Assembly (NCBI GenBank): GCA_902631405.1
Contig: CACOYI010000012.1
Location: 1-46,038, forward strand
Direction of reading: 5' to 3'
Source of the DNA: K189A clade bacterium
GTDB lineage: Bacteria; Pseudomonadota; Gammaproteobacteria; Pseudomonadales; Azotimanducaceae
Length of the DNA stretch: 46,038 nt
A program made the position numbers and the translations under genes. The notes beneath the pieces were generated by a model. The model was not told the DNA's origin. It did not search any database and worked only from the letters and a program-made list of their open reading frames with translations. Positions 34,892-44,220 of this stretch are shown in pieces; the first letter of the stretch is position 1, and each line of letters begins with the position of its first letter.

Positions 34892-35455
34892 TTATTTTTT
34901 AGATCGATTTTTTATTATCGAAAATAGTTGATCCCTGGTCTCCTCCAAAATGTTATTGGTGAGGACATGCTGGTAGTTTGCGGACTGTCGCATATCATCT
35001 TCAGCCTGAGCTAGCCTTCGATTTATCGATTCTTGAGAGTCTTGACCTCTTTTCTGAAGCCTCGCCTCGAGGTCGGATAGCGATGGGGGAAGCAGAAAAA
35101 TGCTTGTAATATCAGAATCAAGCTTCATCAGTTGAGCGGCTCCCTGCCAATCTATTTCAAGTATTACGTCTAAACCCTTTTCCTGTTTCTCAGCTATCGC
35201 TCTTTTTGATGTGCCGTAAAGGTTCCCGAAGACCTCTGCAAACTCAAGAAACTCCTCATTTTCAGCCATTTCTAGGAAACGAGATCTCGATATAAAGTAG
35301 TAATCAAGACCATTTTTTTCGCTCCCTCTGGGCTTTCGCGTGGTGTGGCTCACGGAAGTCGTTATGGTCTTTTCCATTTCGATCAGGGATGAAAGGACGC
35401 TCGACTTTCCTGCGCCAGAAGGCGCTGATAGAACGAATAAATTGCCCCTTCTCAT
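34892..35455 (-). CDS. gmk: Guanylate kinase
   Basis: Phosphorylates GMP to GDP. The 187 residues are a little shorter than E. coli Gmk (207) but complete: P-loop APSGAGKSSVL, GMP-binding HTTRKPRGSEKNGLDYYFIS, and GLDVILEIDWQGAAQLMKL. ATG at 35455 overlaps the yicC stop as ATGA. The surrounding yicC-gmk-rpoZ-spoT order links guanine nucleotide supply to ppGpp metabolism. Confidence 0.96.
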   Translation of the reverse strand: MRRGNLFVLSAPSGAGKSSVLSSLIEMEKTITTSVSHTTRKPRGSEKNGLDYYFISRSRFLEMAENEEFLEFAEVFGNLYGTSKRAIAEKQEKGLDVILEIDWQGAAQLMKLDSDITSIFLLPPSLSDLEARLQKRGQDSQESINRRLAQAEDDMRQSANYQHVLTNNILEETRDQLFSIIKNRSKK

Positions 35456-36318
35456 TCTATGTTTTGAGTTTGTTCACGGATCTGTTCGATGAGTATCTTT
35501 AAATCAAGTGCTCTTCGCGAAGACTGGATATCTGTCGATTTGGACCCCATGGTATTCGCTTCACGGTTGAGCTCTTGCGCAATAAAGTCAATTTTTTTGC
35601 CATGAGGACCTTTTGAGGACATAAGTTTTTCGCAGTCCCTGATATGAGCCTGAAGCCTATCTAGCTCTTCGTGAATGTCACTCTTTTGAGCTAGTATCGC
35701 GAGCTCTTGTAATATCCTGTCTTCGTCAATTTGAGAATCAAAAAGATTCGTCCTTCTTCGTAACTCTCGGCGTTGTTTCTCGTTGATCCTGTTTAGGTCA
35801 TCGCGTTGCGCTACAAGTAAATCGTCTATTGAGCTCAGCCGCCTCGCGACAGCGGCCCCGAGAGCCATTCCTTCCGACGCCCGCCCGCCAATGAAACTCT
35901 CTAGCGTTTGACGGAAAAGAGAAATAATGGGCTTTTTCTCGAAAGAAATACCGTTTTCTTTATAAGGTCGGTTATCCCTCAACCATTCTGATATTTCACC
36001 AAAAGTTATTGCTCGGGTTTCAGGTATTCTTTTTCTTATTTCCTTCAAAAGGCGATTAAGCTTTGCGAGCTCTTTAGTGTCGTCTTTGGCCTTGGAAGAG
36101 TTACTCACAACTTTTAAGGTTGCTTCAATTTTGCCTCTTTCTGTCTTTGCCTGAGTGATTTTTTTTAATTGCTGCTCTAATCCCAAATCTCTGAAAGGCA
36201 ACTTTATTTGAATGTCAAGAAAGCGAGCGTTAACAGATTTGATTTCCCACGTTAGCGTAGAGTCTGCTCCTTTTTGTGAACAAAGCGCATATGATGTCAT
36301 GCTCAAGATTTTGCTCAT
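35452..36318 (-). CDS. yicC: YicC-family endoribonuclease
   Basis: YicC/YloC proteins are RNases acting in RNA turnover. The 288 residues carry the family start (LSMTSYALC ... TWEIKSVNARFLDIQIKLPF) and the conserved C-terminal region (HGKKIDFIAQELNREANTMG, SKSTDIQSSRRALDLKILIE QIREQ). It is divergent from rph; 135 bp lie between the two starts. First gene of the minus-strand operon ending in recG. Confidence 0.93.
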   Translation of the reverse strand: MSKILSMTSYALCSQKGADSTLTWEIKSVNARFLDIQIKLPFRDLGLEQQLKKITQAKTERGKIEATLKVVSNSSKAKDDTKELAKLNRLLKEIRKRIPETRAITFGEISEWLRDNRPYKENGISFEKKPIISLFRQTLESFIGGRASEGMALGAAVARRLSSIDDLLVAQRDDLNRINEKQRRELRRRTNLFDSQIDEDRILQELAILAQKSDIHEELDRLQAHIRDCEKLMSSKGPHGKKIDFIAQELNREANTMGSKSTDIQSSRRALDLKILIEQIREQTQNIE

Positions 36319-36453
36319 GATAGAAATTTCGGATAGGTTTCAGATTGAAATGTTACATAATACGAGATCCGCGCCGATGTTTCGAGAAAGATGAATTTAG
36401 ATTGAAATCAATTTCACCGCATCAATCATCTAAGGATTTAGGAGTCATGTTCT

Positions 36454-37164
36454 GTGAGACATAACGATAGAGAGACGGATCAGATGAGGAGCGTTTCCTT
36501 TGCACGCAACTACACTCGTCATGCAGCAGGGTCGGTTCTGGCTGAATTTGGGGATACGAAAGTGATTTGCACCGCGATTGTAGAAGAGGGAGTGCCGAGG
36601 TTCCTAAAGGGAAGTAAACGGGGTTGGCTTACCGCTGAATATGGAATGTTACCCTCGTCAACGAATACTAGGAATGATAGAGAAGCGGTTCGAGGAAAGC
36701 AAAATGGTCGCTCTATAGAAATCCAGCGTCTAATTGGAAGGTCTCTACGGGCCATGGTAGACATGGAAAAGCTGGGTGAAAGAACGATTAAGGTCGATTG
36801 TGACGTCATTCAGGCAGATGGAGGAACTAGAACAGCATCAATATCAGGAGGCGCTATCGCAATATGTGATGCCCTTCGCTCTGTAGGGAAGTTCGAAGAG
36901 AGTATTGATCTGATTGCTTCAGTAAGTGTTGGAATGATAGAAGGAGAGATTCTATTGGACCTCGACTACATAGAGGACTCTGGCGCCGATACAGATATGA
37001 ATTTTGTCTTTCTGGAAAATCATGGGTTCATTGAGATTCAGGGGACTGGGGAAAAGAAAGCTTTTACGGCGGCTGATTTCTCAAAGATGCTCGCTCGAGC
37101 GGAGAAAGGGATAGAAAATATCCTCTCCATACAAAGGAAAATGCTTGGTGAGTTGGCGGAGTGA
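36454..37164 (+). CDS. rph: Ribonuclease PH
   Basis: Phosphorolytic 3'-5' exoribonuclease for tRNA 3'-end trimming. The 236 residues match the family ([80 protein letters not shown]). GTG at 36454 is used with AGGAG ten nt upstream; a nearby ATG at 36447 is closed at once by TAA in its frame. It overlaps pyrE by four bases, the same rph-pyrE pairing as in E. coli. Confidence 0.97.
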   Translation: MRHNDRETDQMRSVSFARNYTRHAAGSVLAEFGDTKVICTAIVEEGVPRFLKGSKRGWLTAEYGMLPSSTNTRNDREAVRGKQNGRSIEIQRLIGRSLRAMVDMEKLGERTIKVDCDVIQADGGTRTASISGGAIAICDALRSVGKFEESIDLIASVSVGMIEGEILLDLDYIEDSGADTDMNFVFLENHGFIEIQGTGEKKAFTAADFSKMLARAEKGIENILSIQRKMLGELAE

Positions 37165-37805
37165 GCAATAAAGTACCACGAGACGGATTCGTCGAATTTC
37201 TGATAGAGAGCGAAGTTCTGCTTTTCGGAGACTTCGAGTTGAATTCAGGTAGGAAAAGCCCCTATTTTTTTAATTTAGGTAATATCAATTCTGGAGAAGC
37301 TTTGCGCTCACTTGGTGAAGCTTATGCGCGAACCATAATAGAGAGTGACATTAGAGTTGATGTGCTTTTTGGCCCTGCCTACAAAGGGATTCCGATTGCT
37401 GTTAGCACTAGTATGGCCCTAGGAATGATGGGGTCTGATGTCAGTTTCGCGTTTAATAGGAAAGAGGCGAAAAACCACGGTGAGGGAGGCAACATCGTTG
37501 GAGCAGACATTAGGCGAAAAGTGCTCATCCTAGATGACGTCCTGACTTCCGGTAAAGCTCTCAAAGAAAGTATAGGTATATTGAAGTCCAATGGTGCCGA
37601 TGTTGTAGGGGCCTTAGTGGCGCTTAATAGAGATGAAATTGACGAAAACAAACAAACTGCTAGACAACTACTCGAGGAAACCGAAGGGATTAATATCATC
37701 TCAATCTGTTCGATCAAAGACGTGGTGAACTATCTAGAAAAAGACCCAGAAAGAAGACGCTTTGCAGAGAAAATCAGGGATTATCAGAGCGTTTATTGCT
37801 CCTGA
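37161..37805 (+). CDS. pyrE: Orotate phosphoribosyltransferase
   Basis: Converts orotate and PRPP to OMP in pyrimidine synthesis. The 214 residues show [38 protein letters not shown] and the PRPP-binding [20 protein letters not shown] at 37161 overlaps the rph stop (GTGA), so translation is probably coupled. Its 3' end overlaps the convergent slmA gene by 13 bases. Confidence 0.97.
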   Translation: MSNKVPRDGFVEFLIESEVLLFGDFELNSGRKSPYFFNLGNINSGEALRSLGEAYARTIIESDIRVDVLFGPAYKGIPIAVSTSMALGMMGSDVSFAFNRKEAKNHGEGGNIVGADIRRKVLILDDVLTSGKALKESIGILKSNGADVVGALVALNRDEIDENKQTARQLLEETEGINIISICSIKDVVNYLEKDPERRRFAEKIRDYQSVYCS

Positions 37806-38422
37806 GATTGAACATGATCGTCTTTTCCCCCATGGCCCTGAATAATTATCTGCTCAATTAAGAACCAATCCAGAGCTATTCTTTCTGAGGGTTTTGACTT
37901 GAAATTGGAGTCAGCAAAATCTAACAAGTAACCTCTGATCATCCTTATTAGAAACTCGATTCTCACGTCAGCGGAGCTCTCTGGTTGGTTCGATGCATCA
38001 AGCTTCTTCTCAAAATAATGCTCTTTTAATACGCCTTCGAGCCGCCTGAAAATCCGATGGGCTCTCCGACTAATTTTATCTTCGCTTCTATTTAGATCGT
38101 TTGATATTAAAAGATTAGCCAAGCCAGGATTAGCCTCTAGATAACGAAAGAAAATCAGTATCGTATGGCGACAACGAACAGTTACATCGCTGTGTATTTT
38201 GTCTGCATTACTCTTCGTAATCTCCTGCAATAAGTTTTCTTCCTCCTGACGGAGTAAGGACTCATATATCTTGATTTTGCTTGGAAAATGACGATAAAGC
38301 GCCGCCTCCGATATCCCGATTTCCAAAGCTAGTTGGGCTGTTGAGACGTGACTGCTGCGGGAGGAGGCAAGTATCTTCAAAAGAGCAGTTAGAATCTCCT
38401 TTTTCCGGTTCTGCCTAGGCAT
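37793..38422 (-). CDS. slmA: Nucleoid occlusion factor SlmA (TetR family)
   Basis: DNA-bound inhibitor of FtsZ-ring formation over the nucleoid. The 209 residues have a TetR helix-turn-helix (VSTAQLALEIGISEAALYRH FPSK) and continue with SlmA-like sequence (IYESLLRQEEENLLQEI; RVLLRAHRIFRRLEG-type region). The neighbourhood with argB, coaBC and pyrE is the standard slmA context. Starts one nt after argB, so probably cotranscribed with it. Confidence 0.9.
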   Translation of the reverse strand: MPRQNRKKEILTALLKILASSRSSHVSTAQLALEIGISEAALYRHFPSKIKIYESLLRQEEENLLQEITKSNADKIHSDVTVRCRHTILIFFRYLEANPGLANLLISNDLNRSEDKISRRAHRIFRRLEGVLKEHYFEKKLDASNQPESSADVRIEFLIRMIRGYLLDFADSNFKSKPSERIALDWFLIEQIIIQGHGGKDDHVQSQEQ

Positions 38423-38423
38423 T

Positions 38424-39305
38424 TCAAGTTAGCTGCGAACCAATTCCGTCGTCTGTAAACAATTCTAACAGGAGCGCATGCTGCTCACTTCCATCAATTA
38501 TCTGCACACTACCAACACCCGCTTCTATTGCCTCAAGTGCCCCCCTCACTTTTGGGATCATTCCTTCATTGATAACTTTAGAAGCTATCAAACGAGACGC
38601 CTCTTTTTTGTCTATCTCCTTAATTGTTTCCCCGCTTGAATCTAATATTCCTCGAACATTGGTTAGGAGAATAAGTTTGCTCGCGTTAAGGAATTCCGCG
38701 ATTTTTGAGGCCGCGGTATCGGCATTAACGTTATAGGATAAACCGTCTTCGCCAATCGCTATCGGCGCGACGACCGGGATAAAATTTGACTCTGCGAGAG
38801 ATGTAAGTACCCGTGTTTGGACTTGAGTTATTTCTCCGACTTGGCCCAGATCAATGGTTTTATCTGTTCTTTTTCCGGACGCGTTTGTGAACGTCGCTTT
38901 CTTTGCCATCAGTAGATTCCCATCCTTGCCGGTAAGACCAATTGCTTTTCCGCCATACCGATTGATGAGAGATACAATCTCTTTGTTGACTTGACCACCA
39001 AGCACCATCTCAACAACCGCCATTGTCTCTGAATCCGTCACTCGGTTGCCATCCACAAATTCTGAATGAATCTCTAGCTTGCTAAGCATTTTACTGATCT
39101 GAGGCCCTCCCCCATGCACAATGATCGGGTTAATACCAATCAGCTTTAGAAGAGCGATATCGCTAGCGAATGAATGCTTTAGGTGTTCTTCCGCCATGGC
39201 GTTACCGCCGTATTTGACAACCATGGTTTTCCCTTGGAATGTCTGTATATACGGAAGTGCCTCGGTCAGAACTTTTGCCACGATGGGAGAAGGTTCAGCA
39301 ACCAT
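38424..39305 (-). CDS. argB: Acetylglutamate kinase
   Basis: Second step of arginine synthesis: phosphorylates N-acetyl-L-glutamate. The 293 residues have the amino-acid-kinase motifs (TMVVKYGGNAMAEEHLKHSF, INPIIVHGGGPQISKML, VDGNRVTDSETMAVVEMVLG, GEDGLSYNVNADTAASKIAE, GMIPKVRGALEAIEAGVGSV). ATG at 39305 has AGGAG upstream. An N-terminal helix before the kinase core (MVAEPSPIVAKVLTEALPYI) resembles that of arginine-sensitive hexameric enzymes, so feedback control by arginine is possible. Confidence 0.97.
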   Translation of the reverse strand: MVAEPSPIVAKVLTEALPYIQTFQGKTMVVKYGGNAMAEEHLKHSFASDIALLKLIGINPIIVHGGGPQISKMLSKLEIHSEFVDGNRVTDSETMAVVEMVLGGQVNKEIVSLINRYGGKAIGLTGKDGNLLMAKKATFTNASGKRTDKTIDLGQVGEITQVQTRVLTSLAESNFIPVVAPIAIGEDGLSYNVNADTAASKIAEFLNASKLILLTNVRGILDSSGETIKEIDKKEASRLIASKVINEGMIPKVRGALEAIEAGVGSVQIIDGSEQHALLLELFTDDGIGSQLT

Positions 39306-39352
39306 TTTTTTCTCCTAGGTCTTTAGAAATAACTTTTTTGAGCATGGGTAGC

Positions 39353-40597
39353 TCACCCGAGCCTTGCGCTATGTCGTTTTTTGAGATGCACCCTGAATTC
39401 TGTATAAATGATATCTATCAGCTCGCGAGACAAACTATCTTTGTCTGTTTTAGCAATTGTTCTCTCCTTTGTCCCGGAGACAAAAGTAACCTCGTTCTCA
39501 TTACTTTCGAAACCTATATCCTTTCTGGATACGTCATTGACAACGATTGCATCAAGATTCTTATCCTTTAGTTTGATTTTAGCGTTTTGTACGGGGTTAT
39601 TTGTTTCCGCGGCAAAACCGATAACCAAGGGTCTTTCTTCCATGCTAGCCACATGCCTTATTATGTCTGGAGTTTCCTCTAGCTCAATCCTCGGGGAGGT
39701 TTTGGCCAGGTCGCGCTTCTTTATTTTGTTCGCAGAGATTGTTTTGGCTCTGTAGTCGGCAACTGCTGCAACGCTTATAAATAGATCTGTTTTTGGTATC
39801 TCTCTCATTACCTGGTTTAACATTTCCTCAGCATTGGAGACATCTATCCTTTTGATTGCTTCCTTGGACGAGGCCACACCGGGACCTGCAATGAGTGTGA
39901 CATTAGCTCCTAACGCTAAAGAGGCTTCTGCTATGGCCACGCCTTGTTTGCCTGAACTATTGTTAGAAATGTATCTGACTGGATCCAATGCCTCTCTGGT
40001 GGGGCCAGCTGTAACGGTGACGTTGAAGTCGTGTAGCTTTGCCGATTCGTCAGAAAAAATTGCCGTAAGAATTTGTTGAGGATCCGGCAAGCGGCCAGGG
40101 CCATATTCGCCACAAGCCTGCTCACCGGTGCTTGGAGGAATTATCTGATAACCCATATTGCTCATAGCCTCAAGATTTCTCTTAGTTGCGGGATGAGATA
40201 GCATTACATGGTTCATCGCCGGGCATACGAAAATAGGGGATTTCGTTGCAAGACAGAGGGTAGAAAGAAGGTCATTCGCCATCCCTGTCGCTAGGCTGCC
40301 GATGCAGTTCGCGGTAGCGGGCGCAATGAGAATTTGGTCTGCCCATCGGGAGAGCTCTATATGACCCATAGCGCTTTCGGCGTCTGGGTCCCAAAGGGAG
40401 TCCCTCACTTTTCTGCCCGAAACGGCCTGCAAGGCCTCCGCGGTTACAAAGCGGTGAGCGTTTTTGGTCATAACCACTTGCACTTCGGCGCCGAACTTCA
40501 CGAGGTGGCGCACGAGGTCTGGTGTCTTGTAAGCAGCTATTCCTGCAGAAATACCTAATATTATTTTCCGGTTTCTCACTTCAGGTATCTTTCGCAT
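39353..40597 (-). CDS. coaBC: Bifunctional phosphopantothenoylcysteine decarboxylase/synthetase
   Basis: Carries out two steps of coenzyme A synthesis: cysteine ligation to 4'-phosphopantothenate (CoaB) and decarboxylation (CoaC). The 414 residues show the flavin domain (ILGISAGIAAYKTPDLVRHL, IAPATANCIGSLATGMANDL, FVCPAMNHVM, catalytic His in AMGHIELSRWADQ) and the CoaB domain (VTAGPTREALDPVRYISNNS, SGKQGVAIAEA). No dut or algC separates it from argB. Divergent from rpmB. Confidence 0.97.
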   Translation of the reverse strand: MRKIPEVRNRKIILGISAGIAAYKTPDLVRHLVKFGAEVQVVMTKNAHRFVTAEALQAVSGRKVRDSLWDPDAESAMGHIELSRWADQILIAPATANCIGSLATGMANDLLSTLCLATKSPIFVCPAMNHVMLSHPATKRNLEAMSNMGYQIIPPSTGEQACGEYGPGRLPDPQQILTAIFSDESAKLHDFNVTVTAGPTREALDPVRYISNNSSGKQGVAIAEASLALGANVTLIAGPGVASSKEAIKRIDVSNAEEMLNQVMREIPKTDLFISVAAVADYRAKTISANKIKKRDLAKTSPRIELEETPDIIRHVASMEERPLVIGFAAETNNPVQNAKIKLKDKNLDAIVVNDVSRKDIGFESNENEVTFVSGTKERTIAKTDKDSLSRELIDIIYTEFRVHLKKRHSARLG

Positions 40598-40688
40598 AGT
40601 TGCGTCGGTCCTAGCGGTAAAACAGGGCGCAAAGCTTAGAAGGCTTTTTGTCGTTATTGAACCAAAATTTTAAAAAACTTCACTTTAG

Positions 40689-40717
40689 TTGCTCAGATAG
40701 AAACGCTCTGGTATAAA
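40689..40717 (+). promoter_or_regulatory. Probable sigma70 promoter of rpmB-rpmG-mutM
   Basis: TTGCTC (40689-40694), a 17-nt spacer and TATAAA (40712-40717), with TG one base before the -10 box (extended -10). Predicted start near 40724, about 20 nt before the rpmB ATG. Confidence 0.55.
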
Positions 40718-40744
40718 CTTCTGCCGAGAAACGAGGTGCCCCAA

Positions 40745-40981
40745 ATGTCGAGAGTTTGTCAGGTGACAGGTAAGAAGCCGATGACTGGAAATAACGTCAG
40801 TCATGCTCAAAATAAAAATAAACGCAGGTTTATGCCAAATCTGCGCTTCCACCGTTTCTGGGTGGACTCGGAAAACAGGTATGTAAGGTTAAAGGTCTCA
40901 TCTAAAGGCATGAAAATAATCGACAAAAAGGGTATCGACGAGGTGCTCAAGGACGTTAGGGCGTCAGGGTATAAAATATAG
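40745..40981 (+). CDS. rpmB: 50S ribosomal protein L28
   Basis: Ribosomal large-subunit protein of 78 residues: [20 protein letters not shown], then [17 protein letters not shown], closely matching L28. ATG at 40745 (GAGGTG upstream) is preferred to the in-frame GTG nine bases earlier because the family begins MS(R)VC. It is followed by a hairpin and rpmG, the usual pairing. Confidence 0.97.
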   Translation: MSRVCQVTGKKPMTGNNVSHAQNKNKRRFMPNLRFHRFWVDSENRYVRLKVSSKGMKIIDKKGIDEVLKDVRASGYKI

Positions 40982-41002
40982 AACCCCGGACAGAACGGGG
41001 TT
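40982..41002 (+). other. Stem-loop between rpmB and rpmG
   Basis: AACCCCG (40982-40988) pairs perfectly with CGGGGTT (40996-41002) around a 7-nt loop, starting right after the rpmB stop. There is no U-tract after it (TTGTCACC follows), so full termination is unlikely; RNA processing, partial attenuation or mRNA stabilisation fits better. Confidence 0.6.
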
Positions 41003-41028
41003 GTCACCTAATGTAAAGGGAGCGTGCT

Positions 41029-41184
41029 ATGAGAGAAAAAATAAAGTTGGTTTCAAGCGCTGGAACTGGGCACTACTACACAACGGATAAAAACAAAAAA
41101 AACATGCCGGATAAGATGGAGATTAAGAAGTTTGACCCAGTAGTTCGTAAACATGTTGTTTACACGGAAGGCAAGATTAAATAG
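41029..41184 (+). CDS. rpmG: 50S ribosomal protein L33
   Basis: Short gene of 51 codons, [20 protein letters not shown], then [20 protein letters not shown] and [11 protein letters not shown], a clear L33. AAGGGAG lies upstream of the ATG. It lacks the zinc-binding CXXC pairs, i.e. the zinc-free (C-minus) form. Lies between rpmB and mutM. Confidence 0.96.
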   Translation: MREKIKLVSSAGTGHYYTTDKNKKNMPDKMEIKKFDPVVRKHVVYTEGKIK

Positions 41185-41190
41185 CTGTCT

Positions 41191-42012
41191 GTGCCAGAAC
41201 TGCCGGAGGTCGAAACTACTAGGGCCGGTATCCGACCCTATATAAAAGGTAAGACTCTCACCAGCTTCCACGTGCGACAAAAGTTGCTCAGATGGCCTGT
41301 GGAGCTTCCCAATACAATCAAGGGCAAGAGTGTCGATGAGGTCGAAAGAAGGGGAAAGTATATTCTACTTAGAATGGCCTCGGGCTGTCTGATCATACAT
41401 CTGGGAATGTCGGGGAGTCTTAGGATAGTTCAAGGGTCTGCAGCGGTGTCCCAACACGATCATTTGGATCTCACTTTTGATGGTCTAAGCTTGAGGCTAA
41501 ACGACCCTAGACGATTCGGGAGCGTGCACTTCCACAAAGGTATCCCCGAAACACATTGGTTGCTGCATAAACTCGGCCCTGAGCCGCTTGGTGAAGAGTT
41601 TTCTGAAGACTATCTTTTCCGTCAATCCAGAAGAAAGAGAGTAAGCGTTAAAAGCTTTTTGATGGACAGTTCGGTCGTTGTGGGTGTAGGTAATATTTAT
41701 GCCACCGAGGCGCTCTTTTCGGCGCGGATAAGGCCTACTGTGCGGGCGGGCAATTTGAGTAGAAAAGCTTGTGGGAATCTAGTTTCAGAGACAAAAAGAA
41801 TACTCCAAGCGGCTATAAAGCTTGGAGGAACAACATTACGGGACTACGTTGGAGCAGGTGGGAAGCCGGGTTATTTTACACAGAGCCTAAACGCATACGG
41901 ACGGGAAGGAAGACCCTGTCGGGTTTGTGGGGATGTCCTACAGAGAATTATTCTTTCTCAAAGATCTACCGTCTTCTGCGGGACCTGTCAGGTGAGGTTC
42001 GGCTGGTCTTAA
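41191..42012 (+). CDS. mutM: Formamidopyrimidine-DNA glycosylase (Fpg/MutM)
   Basis: Removes 8-oxoguanine and FaPy lesions and nicks the abasic site. The 273 residues start with the catalytic PELPEVETTRAG (Pro2, Glu3), keep Lys near 57 (VERRGKYILLRM), the GNIYATEALF helix and a C-terminal zinc finger with two CXXC pairs (CRVCGDV; FCGTCQVRF). GTG at 41191 must be the start since Pro2 is catalytic. Six nt after rpmG; convergent with coaD one base away. Confidence 0.97.
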   Translation: MPELPEVETTRAGIRPYIKGKTLTSFHVRQKLLRWPVELPNTIKGKSVDEVERRGKYILLRMASGCLIIHLGMSGSLRIVQGSAAVSQHDHLDLTFDGLSLRLNDPRRFGSVHFHKGIPETHWLLHKLGPEPLGEEFSEDYLFRQSRRKRVSVKSFLMDSSVVVGVGNIYATEALFSARIRPTVRAGNLSRKACGNLVSETKRILQAAIKLGGTTLRDYVGAGGKPGYFTQSLNAYGREGRPCRVCGDVLQRIILSQRSTVFCGTCQVRFGWS

Positions 42013-42013
42013 A

Positions 42014-42496
42014 TCAATGATTGCGAGCCAGATTGCTGGCAACGGCAGGATGCACAAATTGTGATATGTCTCCACCAAGGGCAGCTATTTCCCTGACTAA
42101 TGTAGAGGAAATGAAGGAGCATTCTTTTGAGGTCGGAAGGAAAACATACTCTATGCTCGGATCTAAAGAGGTGTTCATCTCTGCCATCTGAAATTCGTAA
42201 TCGAAGTCTGTGACGGTCCTTAGACCTCGAAGAATGAATGGAGTGCCCTTCGAAGAGGCATAGTCCACCAGCAAGGTATTGAAGCCCTCTACCTCTACTC
42301 TCGCTCCGTACTCGGAAAGAACGGTCTTGCAAAGAGCTATGCGGTCAGCCAGGTCTGTTTTGGGATCCTTTTGTGCAGAAGTTCCGATCGCTAGAATGAC
42401 TCTGTCAAATAATTTGAGAGCTCGTTCGACGAGGTCGGTATGCCCATTGGTTATCGGGTTGAACGATCCGGGGTACACTACTGCGTTGGAAGACAT
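42014..42496 (-). CDS. coaD: Phosphopantetheine adenylyltransferase
   Basis: Penultimate step of CoA synthesis: transfers AMP to 4'-phosphopantetheine. The 160 residues carry YPGSFNPITNGHTDLVERAL (HXGH-type TNGH), ILRGLRTVTDFDYEFQMAEM and ISSTLVREIAALGGD. Downstream of rsmD on the same strand (44 nt gap), the common rsmD-coaD pairing. Confidence 0.97.
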   Translation of the reverse strand: MSSNAVVYPGSFNPITNGHTDLVERALKLFDRVILAIGTSAQKDPKTDLADRIALCKTVLSEYGARVEVEGFNTLLVDYASSKGTPFILRGLRTVTDFDYEFQMAEMNTSLDPSIEYVFLPTSKECSFISSTLVREIAALGGDISQFVHPAVASNLARNH

Positions 42497-42540
42497 AACG
42501 ATTCGATCTGATTTTTCTGGATCATATATTTCGGTTCGCT

Positions 42541-43155
42541 CTACCGCAAGCTTACGGCGTTAGGTTCACGGCGTTTGCTTCGCTTTTCAGCAAGTATTCC
42601 AGCTCTATGGCCTCCGCTACTTTCCTTATAGATACTTAATGAATGCTTTTGACACAACTCTTTCAGGAATTTTATATTGCTCCCCTCGAGATAAATAAGT
42701 TGTCCTTCCGACAACCTCTCTTTTATCAAGGATACTGTTTTTTCTAGTATCTCAAGGTTGGAGAATGGCGGGTCTAAAAAAAAGATATCGAACTGCTCGG
42801 GACATCTTTCAAGAAAAGATTGTGCAGTTGCGTGAAAAATCTGACAGTTTTCTGCATTCAAAAGCTCTGCGTTAGATAAAAGGGAGAGATAGACTTTTTT
42901 TGATTTTTCTACCAAAAAGACGCAGTTAGCGCCGCCCGAAGCGGCCTCGAAGCCCAGAGCCCCTGACCCGGCAAATAAATCGAGGCATCGGCTGTTCCTT
43001 ATAATTGGCCGTAACCAGTTGAATAGTGTTTCTCGCTGGCTCCCTAGCGTTGGCCGCAGCCCATCGATAGAAGGGAAAGAAAGCACCCTTCCTCCCCACT
43101 TGCCGCTTATTAATCGAACACTTCCTCTCTGGTTAACTCCCCTTTTTGCTCTCAT
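42541..43155 (-). CDS. rsmD: 16S rRNA (guanine-966-N2)-methyltransferase RsmD
   Basis: Methylates G966 of 16S rRNA in the 30S subunit. The 204-residue product has the SAM-binding motif DLFAGSGALGFEAASGGANC, RPTLGSQRETLFNWL and the catalytic DPPF (FFLDPPFSNLEILEKTVSLI). ATG at 43155 is preferred to a TTG at 43200 because AAGG lies seven nt upstream and RsmD proteins start close to this point. Divergent from ftsY, the usual rsmD/ftsY arrangement. Confidence 0.94.
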   Translation of the reverse strand: MRAKRGVNQRGSVRLISGKWGGRVLSFPSIDGLRPTLGSQRETLFNWLRPIIRNSRCLDLFAGSGALGFEAASGGANCVFLVEKSKKVYLSLLSNAELLNAENCQIFHATAQSFLERCPEQFDIFFLDPPFSNLEILEKTVSLIKERLSEGQLIYLEGSNIKFLKELCQKHSLSIYKESSGGHRAGILAEKRSKRREPNAVSLR

Positions 43156-43263
43156 ATAAGGGCCTTCATTTCCATTGCGTCTTCTGCCACTAGAAGACAA
43201 TAATAGATGGGAGTTTTGAAGGCAGTCAAAACGAGTAATTCATAGTTATCTTGGGCTAAGTAA

Positions 43264-44220
43264 ATGGCAATTCCTTCCTTAACGACCGAAGGCAATTCAG
43301 CTGGCAAACTAAGGCGTGGCCTTGGAAGCTCGAGGAAAAAGCTTACCTCTTTGTTCGCTGATCTTATCTTGGGACCAAAAAAGATAGAGAAAGATTTTTT
43401 CAAGGATCTGGAGAGTGCGCTTCTGTCAGTTGATATAGGTCCTAGTAGTGTCAACTATATGTTCGAAAGTTTAGTGGACAAACTCCCTCGTTCCAGTTTG
43501 TCGGATCCAAAAATATTATTACCTGAATTAAAGCGCATCATGGTGGAAAAGCTCTCCTCCTATCACTCAGAAATGGAAATAGGCTCTAGCGCGCCGCATA
43601 TAGTCTTTTTCGTCGGTGTAAACGGCGCTGGTAAAACAACAACAATAGGAAAATTAGCTGAGAGATACTCGGCAAAAGGAAAGTCAATTCTGTTAGCGGC
43701 AGGCGACACCTTTAGAGCAGCGGCCGTTGATCAGTTGAGCCAATGGGCGGATAGATCTGGGGCTCAGATTATCTCCTCGGCAGGATCCTCTGATAGTGCC
43801 TCTGTCATCTACGATGCGATACAAAAGGCGCAATCTTCGGAGATTGATCTGCTTCTTGTCGATACAGCTGGGCGTCTGCAAGCTAACTCTCAACTCATGG
43901 ACGAATTGAAAAAAGTAAAAAAGGTTACTGGCAAGCTGTCGGAGGGGGCTCCTCACGATATCGTATTGGTGATTGATGGTTCTGCAGGACAGAATGCGAT
44001 TTCTCAGGTTGCTGAATTCGACAGGGCCTTAGGTTTGACCGGGCTGGTAGTAACCAAACTTGACGGCGGTGCGCGCGGCGGAGTGATCTTTTCGATAGAA
44101 AGTGAACTGGATGTTGAATTACCAATTTTCTTTATTGGGGTCGGCGAATCGAAAGAGGATTTGTTGGATTTCAATCCCCTTGAGTACGTTGAAGCTCTTT
44201 TGCCTTGGGACGATTTTTAG
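43264..44220 (+). CDS. ftsY: Signal recognition particle receptor FtsY
   Basis: GTPase receptor that docks SRP-ribosome complexes at the membrane. The 318 residues hold the NG domain: P-loop GVNGAGKTTTIGKLAE (about 118), LAAGDTFRAAAVDQLSQWAD, LVDTAGRLQ, TKLDGGARGG and IFFIGVGESKEDL. The acidic A domain of E. coli FtsY (497 residues) is missing; only a short basic N-terminus remains. Its stop abuts the ftsE ATG. First gene of ftsY-ftsE-ftsX. Confidence 0.97.
   Translation: MAIPSLTTEGNSAGKLRRGLGSSRKKLTSLFADLILGPKKIEKDFFKDLESALLSVDIGPSSVNYMFESLVDKLPRSSLSDPKILLPELKRIMVEKLSSYHSEMEIGSSAPHIVFFVGVNGAGKTTTIGKLAERYSAKGKSILLAAGDTFRAAAVDQLSQWADRSGAQIISSAGSSDSASVIYDAIQKAQSSEIDLLLVDTAGRLQANSQLMDELKKVKKVTGKLSEGAPHDIVLVIDGSAGQNAISQVAEFDRALGLTGLVVTKLDGGARGGVIFSIESELDVELPIFFIGVGESKEDLLDFNPLEYVEALLPWDDF

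Noticed and set aside
36403-36416. Operator before rph (TGAAAT-CA-ATTTCA)
   Set aside because: Short, AT-rich and likely by chance in this intergenic stretch; no known regulator fits.
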